64,000 nucleotides of DNA from Moraxella sp. (GTDB lineage Bacteria; Pseudomonadota; Gammaproteobacteria; Pseudomonadales; Moraxellaceae), in contig NZ_JAUNDY010000004.1 of assembly GCF_030525845.1 (NCBI RefSeq), positions 1 through 64,000 of the forward strand. The letters are read 5' to 3'. Position 1 is the first letter of the stretch; every line of letters begins with the position of its first letter. A program made the position numbers and the translations under genes. Below are positions 1 through 8,545 of this stretch, one piece after another. Below the pieces are notes generated by a model, which was not told the DNA's origin, searched no databases, and worked only from the letters and a program-made list of their open reading frames with translations.

Positions 1-86
1 AAATCTTTGCCTTTGATGAAATGGTTAAAGCTCACGAATATATGGCAAGCAATCAGCAGATTGGTAAGATTGTGGTTAAGGTTTGA
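1..86 (+). CDS. C-terminal end of a zinc-type alcohol dehydrogenase / quinone oxidoreductase family protein (partial)
   Basis: Only the last 27 codons are in the window, read in the frame starting at base 3 and ending with TGA at 84-86. The residues (AFDEMVKAHEYMASNQQIGK and then IVVKV) match the usual ending of medium-chain dehydrogenases such as NADPH:quinone reductases, where a helix carrying A-x-E/A-H is followed by a GKIVV/VKV strand. These enzymes reduce quinones or aldehydes with NAD(P)H in the cytosol. The family assignment rests on this tail alone, so the substrate and exact subfamily cannot be given. A terminator follows directly. Confidence 0.6.
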   Translation, partial: IFAFDEMVKAHEYMASNQQIGKIVVKV

Positions 87-93
87 TGATTTG

Positions 94-127
94 AAAACAC
101 CGCTTTTGTGATAAGGGCGGTGTTTTT
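94..127 (+). terminator. Intrinsic terminator after the dehydrogenase gene
   Basis: An inverted repeat AAAACACCGC / GCGGTGTTTT with a short loop is followed by a T-run, eight bases after the stop codon. Confidence 0.75.
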
Positions 128-170
128 CTTGCTAAATTTTGCAAATAAACTTTTCAGGCTGCCTTGCCTC

Positions 171-299
171 CTACACAATCCGCCCAAACATCATCTCATC
201 ATCTTTTAATCGTTGCATATCTCGCAAAGGCGGCTGCCCAAACAGCCGAGCATATTCACGATTAAACTGGCTCACGCTTTCATAGCCCACTTCCCGAGC
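171..299 (-). pseudogene. AraC-family regulator, C-terminal remnant
   Basis: The last 42 codons encode the second helix-turn-helix of an AraC-type regulator: VGYESVSQFNREYARLFG followed by QPPLRD is the classic family signature. The rest of the gene (the effector domain and first helix-turn-helix) is missing, because around base 300 the sequence switches to the 3' end of an unrelated gene on the other strand. The piece is therefore a dead remnant left by a deletion or recombination. Its former target is unknown, although AraC regulators are often neighbours of the oxidoreductases they control. Confidence 0.7.
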
Positions 300-301
300 C
301 G

Positions 302-529
302 TATTATTACCGCTCTTTGCCGACCGAATTGGCAAAAAAATGCTTTGAAATGAGCGAAAACGGGGCAACCCGTGCCGACATCGCCAAGGTAATGAACGCT
401 GGCACAGGAATGCGTTTGGGTATGCTGGAAGGCGATTTTGATAATGGCTATGTGTCAGTGGGCAATGGCATTTCACAAATCCACAAAATCAAAAGCGTGA
501 AAGAATTGATTGATGAGTTGATGGCTTAA
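302..529 (+). pseudogene. Nitronate monooxygenase / NAD(P)H flavin oxidoreductase, C-terminal remnant
   Basis: About 75 codons ending at TAA 527-529. The stretch (R-S-L-P-T-E-L, GTGMRLGMLEGDFDNGYVSVG, then GISQIHKIKSVKELIDEL; read as short motifs) resembles the C-terminal helices of 2-nitropropane dioxygenase-like FMN proteins, where a G-D-x-x-x-G-x-V-x-x-G segment binds the flavin phosphate and a Q-I-x-x-I helix ends the protein. The N-terminal three quarters are missing. Translation could only begin at a TTG at 317, so a functional product is unlikely. It abuts the AraC remnant tail to tail at about 300. Confidence 0.6.
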
Positions 530-532
530 TTA

Positions 533-569
533 AAAAACACCGTTTAAATGAGAATTTGAGCGGTGTTTT
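533..569 (+). terminator. Intrinsic terminator after the flavin oxidoreductase remnant
   Basis: AAAACACCG and CGGTGTTTT form a stem with an AT-rich loop and a short T-tract, just after the stop at 529. Its arms are nearly the same as those of the terminator at 94-127. Confidence 0.65.
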
Positions 570-808
570 GATTTTTTAGAAATAATATACCATTTCATTT
601 GCCTTTACCCCCAACACCCCTTATAATGGTGCGATTTATGAGCCACGACCATGATTTGACCCGTTATTATTGTGATGTGGTGGTGGATTTGACGGATTAT
701 AAAACCATCTTATGACCCAAAGTGATGGTTCGATGCATCGATTTTGTTACTAAATTATTGCTAAATTGTAGTTTATATCACAAAGTTCCAGTATGTCATT
801 ATTTTTAC
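570..808. other. Intergenic stretch without a recognisable gene
   Basis: A 25-codon reading frame at 638-715 (beginning M-S-H-D-H-D-L-T) is the only hint of coding content. I do not recognise it, and it may be another fragment left by the deletion that trimmed the genes to its left. The rest is AT-rich sequence leading into the hda promoter. Confidence 0.4.
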
Positions 809-837
809 TTGCAAAATTTTAAAAAATTTGATATATA
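809..837 (+). promoter_or_regulatory. Predicted sigma-70 promoter of hda
   Basis: TTGCAA (809-814), a 17-bp spacer, then TATATA (832-837). Transcription would begin near 844, so the in-frame ATG at 851 would lie almost at the RNA 5' end. This favours the ATG at 887 as the Hda start. Confidence 0.5.
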
Positions 838-886
838 TAACGCATTTTAAATGTCGCCCATGTGGCTTGTTGGGGTTGTTGCGATT

Positions 887-1660
887 ATGACAGATTTGTT
901 TCAGTCCGCCTTAGAACTTGATATGCAAGAGGAGTCCCAGCTTTCGGATTTTACCTCTGTAGGTTATCAGGCGGTCGTCATCGCCTCCCAAAAACTTTGT
1001 CAAGGCGAATTACCCGAAATCTTTATTTACGGCAAAAAAGGCTCTGGCAAATCCCACCTTGCTCTTGCCATCTATAATGAATACACCAAAACAGGCAAAA
1101 CAGCCGTCATCTTATCCCTATCCAAGCTGATTGAGAGTGAAGGCGATGACACGTCCGCCTTGCAAGGTTTGCAGTTATTTGACCTTGTGATTTTAGACGA
1201 CATTGAGGCGATAGCAAGCAGTAGCGAATGGCAAGAGGGCTTATTTCATCTTATTAACGAGCTTCGGCGCGAACAAAAACAACTGGTGTTTTTAACCAAT
1301 AACCCTGCTCGTGAACTGCCTATTGATTTACTCGACTTGCTGACCAGACTCTCTCTTGCTCCTGCATTTAGATTGCCTGATGGTGACAACCCTGCCGACA
1401 GAAAAGCGATACTAACTTCCATATTAAGACGCAAAAACTGGCGACTACCCCCCCAAATTTTTGACTATCTTGTCAGCGATGGTCCATATAACGCCTCAGA
1501 CATGATGAGCGTGTTGGACAGTATTGCACCACAGCTCTCTCATTTGGGGCGTGCACATGTTAGCAAAAAAACCATTGACACCACCAAAAAAATCATTGAT
1601 AAGGAAACCTTGCTTTTGGAGCTGGGCGAATATCTTGATGAATTTGGCGATGAAACATAG
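887..1660 (+). CDS. hda: DnaA regulatory inactivator Hda
   Basis: A 257-residue AAA+ protein related to DnaA domain III. Hda bound to the beta clamp stimulates hydrolysis of DnaA-bound ATP after replication starts, which prevents re-initiation. A Walker A loop GKKGSGKS is at residues 49-56 and a Walker B strand LVILDD at about 99-105, followed by the sensor-type sequence FLTNN. Size and domain content match Hda rather than full DnaA, because the N-terminal and DNA-binding domains are absent. An in-frame ATG at 851 would add 12 hydrophobic residues. I chose 887 because the predicted transcription start is near 844 and Hda proteins begin close to this point. The gene is followed after 27 bp by a DUF2057 gene. 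Confidence 0.85.
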   Translation: MTDLFQSALELDMQEESQLSDFTSVGYQAVVIASQKLCQGELPEIFIYGKKGSGKSHLALAIYNEYTKTGKTAVILSLSKLIESEGDDTSALQGLQLFDLVILDDIEAIASSSEWQEGLFHLINELRREQKQLVFLTNNPARELPIDLLDLLTRLSLAPAFRLPDGDNPADRKAILTSILRRKNWRLPPQIFDYLVSDGPYNASDMMSVLDSIAPQLSHLGRAHVSKKTIDTTKKIIDKETLLLELGEYLDEFGDET

Positions 1661-1687
1661 CCCCCATATTGACCCCAAGGATTTATC

Positions 1688-2290
1688 ATGAAAAAACTCT
1701 ATGCATTACTTGCACTGACCTTATCCATGCCAACATTGGCACAAGTGCAACTTTTGGTTGATGAAAACATCAAGGTTACCGCCATTAACGGCAAAGAAGT
1801 CAAGCATGGCGCCCTACAACCCCTAAGACGCGAATTTAACTTAGATGCAGGTCGTCATGTGATTAGTGCACGTTACGACCGTTTATTTGATTTAACTCGT
1901 GGCGAACATGATTATGTTAAATCAGGCAACGTTACCGTTACCGCTGATTTAGCAGATAATCAAACTTATCATCTAACCATGCCAAATCAGCCAAACACCC
2001 ACAAAGAAGCCAAAGAGTATGCCAAGTCCCCTACACTTGCCATTACCCAAAATAACAACATCATTACCCAAGAAAAATCAGACGGTAGCCAAGCAGGGCT
2101 GTTGTCGTCACTAGGTGGGCTGTTTGGGCGTGATAATGTCGCCGTCATCGATAACCAGCAAGCCATCGCCGCCATCACGCCTTCCGCCCCTACTCCCACC
2201 ACCAAAGACAATCTAGATGGTTTTATGCAACTTTGGCTAAATGCCAGCCCAGAGGAACGCGAAAAAATCCGCCAATGGATTGAAAAATAA
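1688..2290 (+). CDS. Secreted DUF2057 (YccT-like) protein
   Basis: A 200-residue protein with a Sec signal peptide at residues 1-18 (MKKLYALLAL core, cleavage predicted after T-L-A before Q). The mature part begins with short beta-strands (VQLLVDENIKVTAINGKEV, then L-x-x-G-x-H-x-I-x-x-R-Y-D), the pattern of the DUF2057 family of periplasmic proteins. The E. coli member YccT has been linked to inhibition of curli formation, but curli genes are not seen here and that role should not be transferred without evidence. The C-terminal third is low-complexity and ends in a short charged helix. It lies 27 bp after hda and may be co-transcribed. A terminator follows. Confidence 0.65.
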   Translation: MKKLYALLALTLSMPTLAQVQLLVDENIKVTAINGKEVKHGALQPLRREFNLDAGRHVISARYDRLFDLTRGEHDYVKSGNVTVTADLADNQTYHLTMPNQPNTHKEAKEYAKSPTLAITQNNNIITQEKSDGSQAGLLSSLGGLFGRDNVAVIDNQQAIAAITPSAPTPTTKDNLDGFMQLWLNASPEEREKIRQWIEK

Positions 2291-2303
2291 CACTCTGTTT
2301 ATA

Positions 2304-2331
2304 AGAACGCTCCGCTGTGGGGCGTTTTTTT
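2304..2331 (+). terminator. Intrinsic terminator after the DUF2057 gene
   Basis: AACGCTCC / GGGGCGTT stem with a five-base loop, followed by seven T residues. Confidence 0.75.
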
Positions 2332-2544
2332 GGCTGTTTTATAAAAGCACTCGTGTCACGCTGTGATTTGACACCCAGACCATTTATCCTCTTAAAAGCA
2401 CCGCCTAAAAAAATTTTATTTTCTTTAAAAAAATGCTTGACAAGCCCTAAGCGTTACAGCGTCTTTTATGCAGGCGTGTCCTTAAATTTTTGGATTTTTC
2501 ATTCATAATTTTTTTAAAAATACAAGCTAGTATTTTAAAAATTT
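2332..2544. other. Upstream part of the nrdA leader region, no gene seen
   Basis: AT-rich intergenic DNA. It contains a TTGACA hexamer at 2437-2442 without a convincing -10 at the usual distance. No open frame of note was found on either strand. Confidence 0.4.
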
Positions 2545-2592
2545 TTAGGATATATTGTGCTTCCTTAGAAATACGTTACTACATCTAGTGGT
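2545..2592. promoter_or_regulatory. Candidate NrdR box pair upstream of nrdA
   Basis: Site 1 (about 2545-2560) contains ATATATTGTG, which fits the right half of the NrdR consensus acaCwAtATaTwGtgt. Site 2 (2578-2592) is an imperfect palindrome ACTAC-N5-TAGTGGT-like sequence with the same end bases. The centres are about 32 bp apart, three helical turns, the usual spacing of paired NrdR boxes. This is inference from pattern matching. NrdR would repress nrdA when dATP is abundant. Confidence 0.4.
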
Positions 2593-2671
2593 CGATATTT
2601 AGACGAAAAAACTATCTAAGTTATTGAGATTGTATGACTTTTTATAATCAATAAGTAAGTATGGGGCAATC

Positions 2672-4945
2672 ATGACGCACATAGACCAAATCAAAGTGAA
2701 AAAACGTGATGGTACGTTTGAGCCAATCAACCTAGACAAAATCCACAAAGTCATCACATGGGCAGCCGAAGGACTTGACAACGTCTCTGTTTCACAGGTT
2801 GAGCTAAAATCCCACATTCAGTTTTATGACGGTATTGCCACCAAAGACATTCACGAAACCATCATTAAGGCGGCGGCCGACCTCATCAGTGCTGATGAGC
2901 CTGATTATCAGTATCTATCCGCTCGCCTTGCGATTTTTCATTTGCGTAAGATTGCCTATGGCGACTTTGAGCCACCACATCTATATGACCACGTCAAAAA
3001 ACTCACCGACGCTGGCAAATACGACCCACATATCTTGGCTGACTATGAACGTGCCGAATTTGACGAACTTGATGCCTACATCAACCACGACCGAGACATG
3101 AATTTTGCTTATGCTGCCGTTGAGCAGATGATGGGTAAATATCTGGTGCAAGACCGTGTAACCAAGCAAGTCTACGAAAGCCCCCAATTTTTATACGTTT
3201 TGGTGGGTATGTGCCTATTTGCCAGCTATGACAAAGCGGTGCGACTAGACTATGTCAAGCGTTTTTATGATGCCACCAGTCAATTTTATATCTCGCTCCC
3301 CACCCCCATCATGTCAGGTGTGCGTACGCCCACTCGCCAGTTTAGCTCGTGCGTATTGATTGAGTGTGATGACAACTTAGACAGCATTAATGCCACCACC
3401 TCCGCCATCGTCCGCTATGTCTCTCAGCGTGCAGGCATTGGCATCAATGCAGGGGCGATTCGTGCCTTAGGTTCGCCCATTCGTGGTGGCGAGGCACAGC
3501 ACACAGGGTGCATTCCCTTTTTTAAAATGTTCCAAGCAGCGGTCAAATCCTGCTCACAAGGTGGGGTGCGTGGCGGAGCGGCGACCCTATTTTATCCGCT
3601 TTGGCATTTGGAGGTGGAGAGCCTGCTTGTACTTAAAAACAATCGTGGCGTGGAGGACAACCGTGTTCGCCACATGGATTATGGCGTGCAAATCAACAAA
3701 ACACTCTACACTCGCCTCATCCAAAACAAAGACATTACCCTATTCTCCCCATCGGATGTGGAGGGCTTGTATGAGGCGTTTTTTGCTGACCAAGCAGAAT
3801 TTGAACGCCTATACACACTTTATGAGAATGATGAGAGCATTCGCAAACGCAAAATCCCTGCTCGTGAACTGTTTAGCCTCATGCTCCAAGAGCGAGCCAG
3901 CACAGGGCGAATTTATGTGCAAAATGTCGACCATTGCAACACCCACAGCCCCTTTGACCCAGCCGTTGCCCCCATTCGCCAGTCTAACTTGTGCATGGAG
4001 ATTGCCCTACCCACCAAACCGCTTGACAACATCAACGATGAGCATGGCGAGATTGCCCTTTGTACGCTGTCTGCCATCAACTTGGGTAAAATCAACCAAG
4101 TGGAGGACATGAAAGAGCCTGCCGAGCTGATTGTGCGTGCGTTGGATGCTTTGCTGGATTATCAAGATTACCCTGTTATCTCCGCCAAAAATGGTAGCAT
4201 GAACCGCCGTACCTTAGGCGTGGGCGTGATTAACTATGCTTATTATCTTGCCAAAAATGGCACTCGTTATTCAGACACTAAGGCACTTGGACTCACTCAT
4301 CGCACCTTTGAGGCGTTCCAATACTATCTGCTAGAAGCATCGGTCAAACTTGCCAAAGAAAAAGGGGCTTGCCCTGCCTTTGGCGAGACGACCTATGCTC
4401 AGGGTATTTTACCAATTGATACCTACAAGTCCGATCTTGATGACGTGTGCGATGAGCCATTGCGCTTAGATTGGGAAAAATTGCGTGCCGACATCAAAAC
4501 CTACGGACTTCGCAACTCCACCCTATCTGCCCTCATGCCGTCTGAGACGAGCTCACAGATTGCCAACGCCACCAACGGCATTGAGCCTCCTCGTGGACTG
4601 GTCTCCGTCAAGCAGTCCAAAGACGGCATTTTAAAACAGGTCGTGCCTGACATTGAGCGTTTGCGGTTTGAGTATGAATTACTCTGGCAAATTCCTGACA
4701 ATAGCCATTATCTAAAACTTGTCGGTCTGATGCAAAAATTCATTGATCAAAGCATATCCGCCAACACCAACTACGACCCCGCCAAGTTTGAAGGCGGTAA
4801 AGTGCCAATGAAACTGCTCATTCAAGACCTCTTGACCGCTTACAAATATGGTGTCAAAACCTTGTATTATCATAACACCAGAGATGGTGCGGACGACTCA
4901 CAAGGCGAACTTGATGATTGTGCCGGTGGGGCGTGTAAAATCTAA
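2672..4945 (+). CDS. nrdA: Ribonucleoside-diphosphate reductase class Ia, alpha subunit
   Basis: A 757-residue catalytic subunit (E. coli NrdA has 761) that reduces NDPs to dNDPs using a radical delivered from NrdB. Residues 1-95 form the ATP-cone allosteric domain. The active site can be read directly: redox cysteines C227 and C464, radical cysteine C441 within NLCME, together with N439 and E443. The C-terminal shuttle pair C750 and C755 (D-C-A-G-G-A-C) accepts electrons from thioredoxin or glutaredoxin. NrdA and NrdB are normally encoded side by side, yet no nrdB follows; the next gene, purF, is on the other strand. nrdB must lie elsewhere. The 340-bp leader carries candidate NrdR boxes. 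Confidence 0.95.
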   Translation: MTHIDQIKVKKRDGTFEPINLDKIHKVITWAAEGLDNVSVSQVELKSHIQFYDGIATKDIHETIIKAAADLISADEPDYQYLSARLAIFHLRKIAYGDFEPPHLYDHVKKLTDAGKYDPHILADYERAEFDELDAYINHDRDMNFAYAAVEQMMGKYLVQDRVTKQVYESPQFLYVLVGMCLFASYDKAVRLDYVKRFYDATSQFYISLPTPIMSGVRTPTRQFSSCVLIECDDNLDSINATTSAIVRYVSQRAGIGINAGAIRALGSPIRGGEAQHTGCIPFFKMFQAAVKSCSQGGVRGGAATLFYPLWHLEVESLLVLKNNRGVEDNRVRHMDYGVQINKTLYTRLIQNKDITLFSPSDVEGLYEAFFADQAEFERLYTLYENDESIRKRKIPARELFSLMLQERASTGRIYVQNVDHCNTHSPFDPAVAPIRQSNLCMEIALPTKPLDNINDEHGEIALCTLSAINLGKINQVEDMKEPAELIVRALDALLDYQDYPVISAKNGSMNRRTLGVGVINYAYYLAKNGTRYSDTKALGLTHRTFEAFQYYLLEASVKLAKEKGACPAFGETTYAQGILPIDTYKSDLDDVCDEPLRLDWEKLRADIKTYGLRNSTLSALMPSETSSQIANATNGIEPPRGLVSVKQSKDGILKQVVPDIERLRFEYELLWQIPDNSHYLKLVGLMQKFIDQSISANTNYDPAKFEGGKVPMKLLIQDLLTAYKYGVKTLYYHNTRDGADDSQGELDDCAGGACKI

Positions 4946-5005
4946 CCGCCAAACGCCCAATAACACAAGATTTAAAAGGTGATTGAGCAACAACCAAGCA
5001 AGGTC

Positions 5006-5040
5006 AAAAAAATCCACCATGATATCATGATGGATTTTTT
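5006..5040. terminator. Bidirectional terminator, first copy
   Basis: AAAAAATCCA and TGGATTTTTT flank the palindrome CATGATATCATG, giving a long stem with an A-run on one side and a T-run on the other, so it can end transcription of nrdA and of purF. Confidence 0.8.
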
Positions 5041-5084
5041 ATTTGTTAAAGCATTAGATTATTGAGCAACAACCAAGCAAGGTC

Positions 5085-5119
5085 AAAAAAATCCACCATG
5101 ATATCATGATGGATTTTTT
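5085..5119. terminator. Bidirectional terminator, second copy
   Basis: Identical to the hairpin at 5006-5040, 79 bp further on, as part of the tandem duplication. Confidence 0.8.
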
Positions 5120-5145
5120 ATTTGTTAAAGCATTAGATTAAGGAT

Positions 5146-6660
5146 TTATTCCACAATACCCGTAATATCCACAGAGTTATCTGTTGCTTGCTTGGCTTTG
5201 GTGCCATCACTACGTTTAGCTTGTAATTCTTGCAGATATTCTTCGGTAATCTGACCTGCCACATAACAACCATCAAACACCGAACAATCAAAACCATCTA
5301 CTCGGCTATATTTGGTGTTATTTACCGCTTCCACCAAGTCATTTAAATCCTGAAATATCAAACGGTCAGCACCGATAATTTCTCTGACCTCATCAACCGT
5401 GCGTCCTGACGAGATGAGCTCGCTTTTAACAGGCATGTCAATGCCGTAGACATTGGGGAAAATCACAGGCGGTGCAACGGACGCAAAAAAGACGTTTTTC
5501 GCTCCTGCGTCTCGTGCCATCTGAATGATTTCGCCACAGGTAGTGCCACGCACGATGGAATCGTCTACCAGTAAGACATTTTTGTTTTTAAATTCTAGTG
5601 GAATGGCATTTAGTTTTTGGCGAACACTCTTTTTACGCAGAGACTGACCAGGCATGATAAAAGTACGCCCAATGTAGCGGTTTTTATTAAAGCCTTCACG
5701 ATACTTCACCCCCAAATGCATGGCACATTCTAGGGCGGAGTTACGAGAAGTGTCAGGAATGGGGATAACGACATCAATGCCGTGATCTTCGCCCCATTCT
5801 TGGACGATTTTTTTGGCTAATTTCTCCCCCATTCTCATGCGTGCCTTATGTACCGAGATGTTATCAATGATACTATCAGGGCGTGCAAAATACACATACT
5901 CAAAAATACAAGGCGTGTATTTGGTCTTTTGGGTGCATTGCTTGGTGTATAAGTTGTGGTTTAGGTCGATAAATACCGCTTCACCAGGTGCAATATCACG
6001 CACTATCTCAAAACCAAGTGCCGTCAGTGCCACAGACTCAGAGGCAATCATATATTCTGTGCCTTGTGCGGTTTGGCGTTGTCCGTAGATAAGCGGGCGA
6101 ATACCGTTAGGATCACGAAACGCCAACATGCCATGACCTGCTATCATCGCAACCACACCGTATGCTCCCTCACAACGCTCATAGACGGCATTTAGACTAG
6201 AAAATATATCATCAGGGGTAAGCGTGCTTTTCGTAAATTCTTGCAACTCATAAGCTAAGATGTTTAGTAGCACCTCAGAGTCTGAATCTGTGTTTAGATG
6301 ACGGCGGTCTTGTTCTTGCACTTCTTTGGCAAGTTTATCGGCATTGGTAAGATTGCCATTATGAGCCAAGGCAATACCATAGGGGGAGTTTACATACAAG
6401 GGCTGAGCTTCGGCGGTGCTTGATGTGCCAGCGGTTGGATAACGCACATGTCCAATGCCAAAATCACCCAGCAATCGCACCATGTGTTTGTTTAAAAACA
6501 CATCACGTACCATACCATTATCTTTGCGTAAATAAAAGCGATTATCCTGCAAAGTAACAATGCCTGCTGCGTCCTGACCTCGATGTTGAAGCATGGTCAA
6601 ACCATCATACAACATCGGTCCTACTGGCTCATACGCACATATACCAATCACACCACACAT
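5146..6660 (-). CDS. purF: Amidophosphoribosyltransferase
   Basis: A 504-residue enzyme (E. coli 505) that commits PRPP to purine synthesis by making 5-phosphoribosylamine from PRPP and glutamine. The N-terminal Ntn glutaminase begins MCGVIGI, so removal of Met exposes the nucleophilic Cys. The PRPP-binding loop [13 protein letters not shown] is near residue 370. HRGQDAAGI and the YFARPDS motif are also typical of PurF. The gene is the last of the pyrD-cvpA-purF cluster, 111 bp after cvpA. The cvpA-purF linkage is widespread in proteobacteria. The duplicated terminator lies just beyond its stop codon. Confidence 0.95.
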   Translation of the reverse strand: MCGVIGICAYEPVGPMLYDGLTMLQHRGQDAAGIVTLQDNRFYLRKDNGMVRDVFLNKHMVRLLGDFGIGHVRYPTAGTSSTAEAQPLYVNSPYGIALAHNGNLTNADKLAKEVQEQDRRHLNTDSDSEVLLNILAYELQEFTKSTLTPDDIFSSLNAVYERCEGAYGVVAMIAGHGMLAFRDPNGIRPLIYGQRQTAQGTEYMIASESVALTALGFEIVRDIAPGEAVFIDLNHNLYTKQCTQKTKYTPCIFEYVYFARPDSIIDNISVHKARMRMGEKLAKKIVQEWGEDHGIDVVIPIPDTSRNSALECAMHLGVKYREGFNKNRYIGRTFIMPGQSLRKKSVRQKLNAIPLEFKNKNVLLVDDSIVRGTTCGEIIQMARDAGAKNVFFASVAPPVIFPNVYGIDMPVKSELISSGRTVDEVREIIGADRLIFQDLNDLVEAVNNTKYSRVDGFDCSVFDGCYVAGQITEEYLQELQAKRSDGTKAKQATDNSVDITGIVE

Positions 6661-6771
6661 AGTTCATTACTCCAAAACTGGCACTGCCAATGATTAATAC
6701 AGGGCGTGTTGCACTCAACAATATCAATGACAATACGCCAATTTAAAATTTTACACCCCAAACCCCTAAAA

Positions 6772-7275
6772 TCACTGATAGGGATTTTGTATTTGCGACC
6801 ACGTTTCATTGAAAAGCTGGGTAACCAACATACGTGCCACGGGCGAAAAAGGAAGTAGACTTTGAGCCAGAACAGACTCCTGCCAACTAGGCATACGCAC
6901 CAAAACTGGCGATAACACACTCATGATAATCAGCACCTTTATCACGCCTTTGGTAGCACCCAATACACCACCCAATATTTTATCCAAAAATGTCAATCTT
7001 AAAATACTGATGGTTTTGATGATTATCCATGATATGACATGAGCAAAGCTGATAACCACCAAGACAATCATCAAAAATGCCAATGAGATTTGCAATACTT
7101 CGCCATCAATCACACTCACAAATAGCGGAGAAAAATCCTTGGCTAGGATAGATGCCATTACCAAAGCGACAAGCCAAGCAACAAGTGAGATGGCGGTTTT
7201 TATTGCTCCCACACGAAAACCACGCCACAGCCCCATTAGCACCACAAAAGCGATGGCAATATCAATCATACTCAT
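6772..7275 (-). CDS. cvpA: CvpA family membrane protein
   Basis: A 167-residue inner-membrane protein with about four hydrophobic segments (residues ~4-22, ~26-46, ~62-85, ~100-120). CvpA was named for its need in colicin V production in E. coli and is generally found next to purF, as here. Its molecular function remains unclear. Its start ATG shares one base with the pyrD stop (TAATG at 7277-7273), so translation is probably coupled. A second ATG two codons in (7269) is an alternative start. Confidence 0.85.
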   Translation of the reverse strand: MSMIDIAIAFVVLMGLWRGFRVGAIKTAISLVAWLVALVMASILAKDFSPLFVSVIDGEVLQISLAFLMIVLVVISFAHVISWIIIKTISILRLTFLDKILGGVLGATKGVIKVLIIMSVLSPVLVRMPSWQESVLAQSLLPFSPVARMLVTQLFNETWSQIQNPYQ

Positions 7276-8345
7276 TAATCACTCTGATGATTGTCGTTTT
7301 CTAGCTTGGCAAGCTCACGCTCTCTATCCTTGTAGTCTGCGATACTTTGGACACAAGATTGCACGAGTGATGGTCCTTTAAAAATCAAACCAGAGTACAG
7401 TTGTACAGCAGTTGCTCCTGCTTTTAATTTACGCACCGCCACATCGCCTGCATCAATTCCACCCACACCGATCAAATCCACCTTATCAGACAGCCTTTGG
7501 GAAAATTCACTTAAAATCTGCGTGCTTTGGTAACTAAGCGGTCTGCCTGATAAGCCCCCTGCTTCATCAGCGTACTCTTGGTCTTCTACGCCTGCTCGTG
7601 ATAATGTGGTGTTGGTGGCAATCAAGCCATCAATCTCAAACTCGATGAGGTTTTTGGCGATGTCGTCAATCTGAATCTCTTCTAAATCAGGGGCGATTTT
7701 TAGGGCAAGTGGCACATAAAAGCCATGTTGGGTGGCAAGCTTGGTATGGTGGTTTTTGATGCCATCTAGCAGGCGAGCCAACTCGGTCGAGCCTTGTAGT
7801 GAACGCAGATTGGCGGTATTGGGACTTGAAATATTAATGGTAATGTAGCTTGCATGTACATACACCCGTTCTAGACAAAACAGATAATCATCGAGGGCGT
7901 TTTCGATGGGTGTGGTGGCATTTTTGCCGATGTTAATCCCCAAAACCCCTTTATACTTGGCACGCTCGATGTTGGCAATCATACGCTCCACACCGTCATT
8001 ATTAAAGCCCATACGGTTAATGATGGCACCGCTGTCAGTTAGGCGAAATAGGCGAGGTCTGTCGTTACCAGATTGAGGTTTTGGGGTAACTGTACCAACT
8101 TCCAAAAAGCCAAAACCAAGCTCTGAGAGTGCATCAATATACTCGCCATTTTTGTCAAGTCCTGCTGCTAGCCCCACAGGGTTGGAGAGGCTAATACCCA
8201 TGCAGTTAGTGGGTAGCGATTGGCGAGGGTAGGCAAACCCCAACAAGCACGCCTTATGAAGTCGCTCTAAGTTTTCAAGCGTCCACTCATGTGCACGTTC
8301 AGGTTGCATCGAAAACAAATAAGGGCGAAGTAGATGGTACGACAT
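7275..8345 (-). CDS. pyrD: Dihydroorotate dehydrogenase (quinone), class 2
   Basis: A 356-residue FMN enzyme of pyrimidine synthesis that oxidises dihydroorotate to orotate and passes electrons to quinone at the inner membrane. The N-terminal amphipathic helix region (YHLLRPYLFSMQPERAHEW) that docks on the membrane marks class 2. NRMGFNNDG, the NISSPNT segment with the catalytic Ser and the GVGGI phosphate loop are visible. The gene overlaps cvpA by one base and seems to lead the cluster. Having pyrD with cvpA-purF joins pyrimidine and purine synthesis genes in one transcript, which is an inference from spacing. Confidence 0.93.
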   Translation of the reverse strand: MSYHLLRPYLFSMQPERAHEWTLENLERLHKACLLGFAYPRQSLPTNCMGISLSNPVGLAAGLDKNGEYIDALSELGFGFLEVGTVTPKPQSGNDRPRLFRLTDSGAIINRMGFNNDGVERMIANIERAKYKGVLGINIGKNATTPIENALDDYLFCLERVYVHASYITINISSPNTANLRSLQGSTELARLLDGIKNHHTKLATQHGFYVPLALKIAPDLEEIQIDDIAKNLIEFEIDGLIATNTTLSRAGVEDQEYADEAGGLSGRPLSYQSTQILSEFSQRLSDKVDLIGVGGIDAGDVAVRKLKAGATAVQLYSGLIFKGPSLVQSCVQSIADYKDRERELAKLENDNHQSD

Positions 8346-8545
8346 GACACTCTCAAAATTTCAACATCTCCCCATTATAGCATAAATCTCCTTAAATATT
8401 AAATAGTGCATCTACCCAATCTAGATGAAAAACAATGAATTTTCTCATGCTTGATAAGTACAGCATACAAATGTATAATAAAGAGGTGGGTTATGTCTTG
8501 TTTGGCATAATTTCACGCATTCACATCTCATTTAAAGGTAACGCT

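Larger units (their letters stand above)
4982..5139. repeat. Perfect 79-bp tandem duplication in the nrdA-purF gap
   Basis: Bases 4982-5060 and 5061-5139 are identical over all 79 positions and directly abut. Each copy holds a complete terminator hairpin. The second copy ends six bases before the purF stop. Confidence 0.95.

Noticed and set aside
638..715. 25-codon frame with an N-terminal MSHDHDL
   Set aside because: Too short and unrecognised to call a gene; kept only as a comment on the intergenic stretch.
3483..4112. 209-codon plus-strand open frame inside nrdA
   Set aside because: It lies in another frame of a fully conserved gene; composition and lack of a ribosome-binding site mark it as a shadow.
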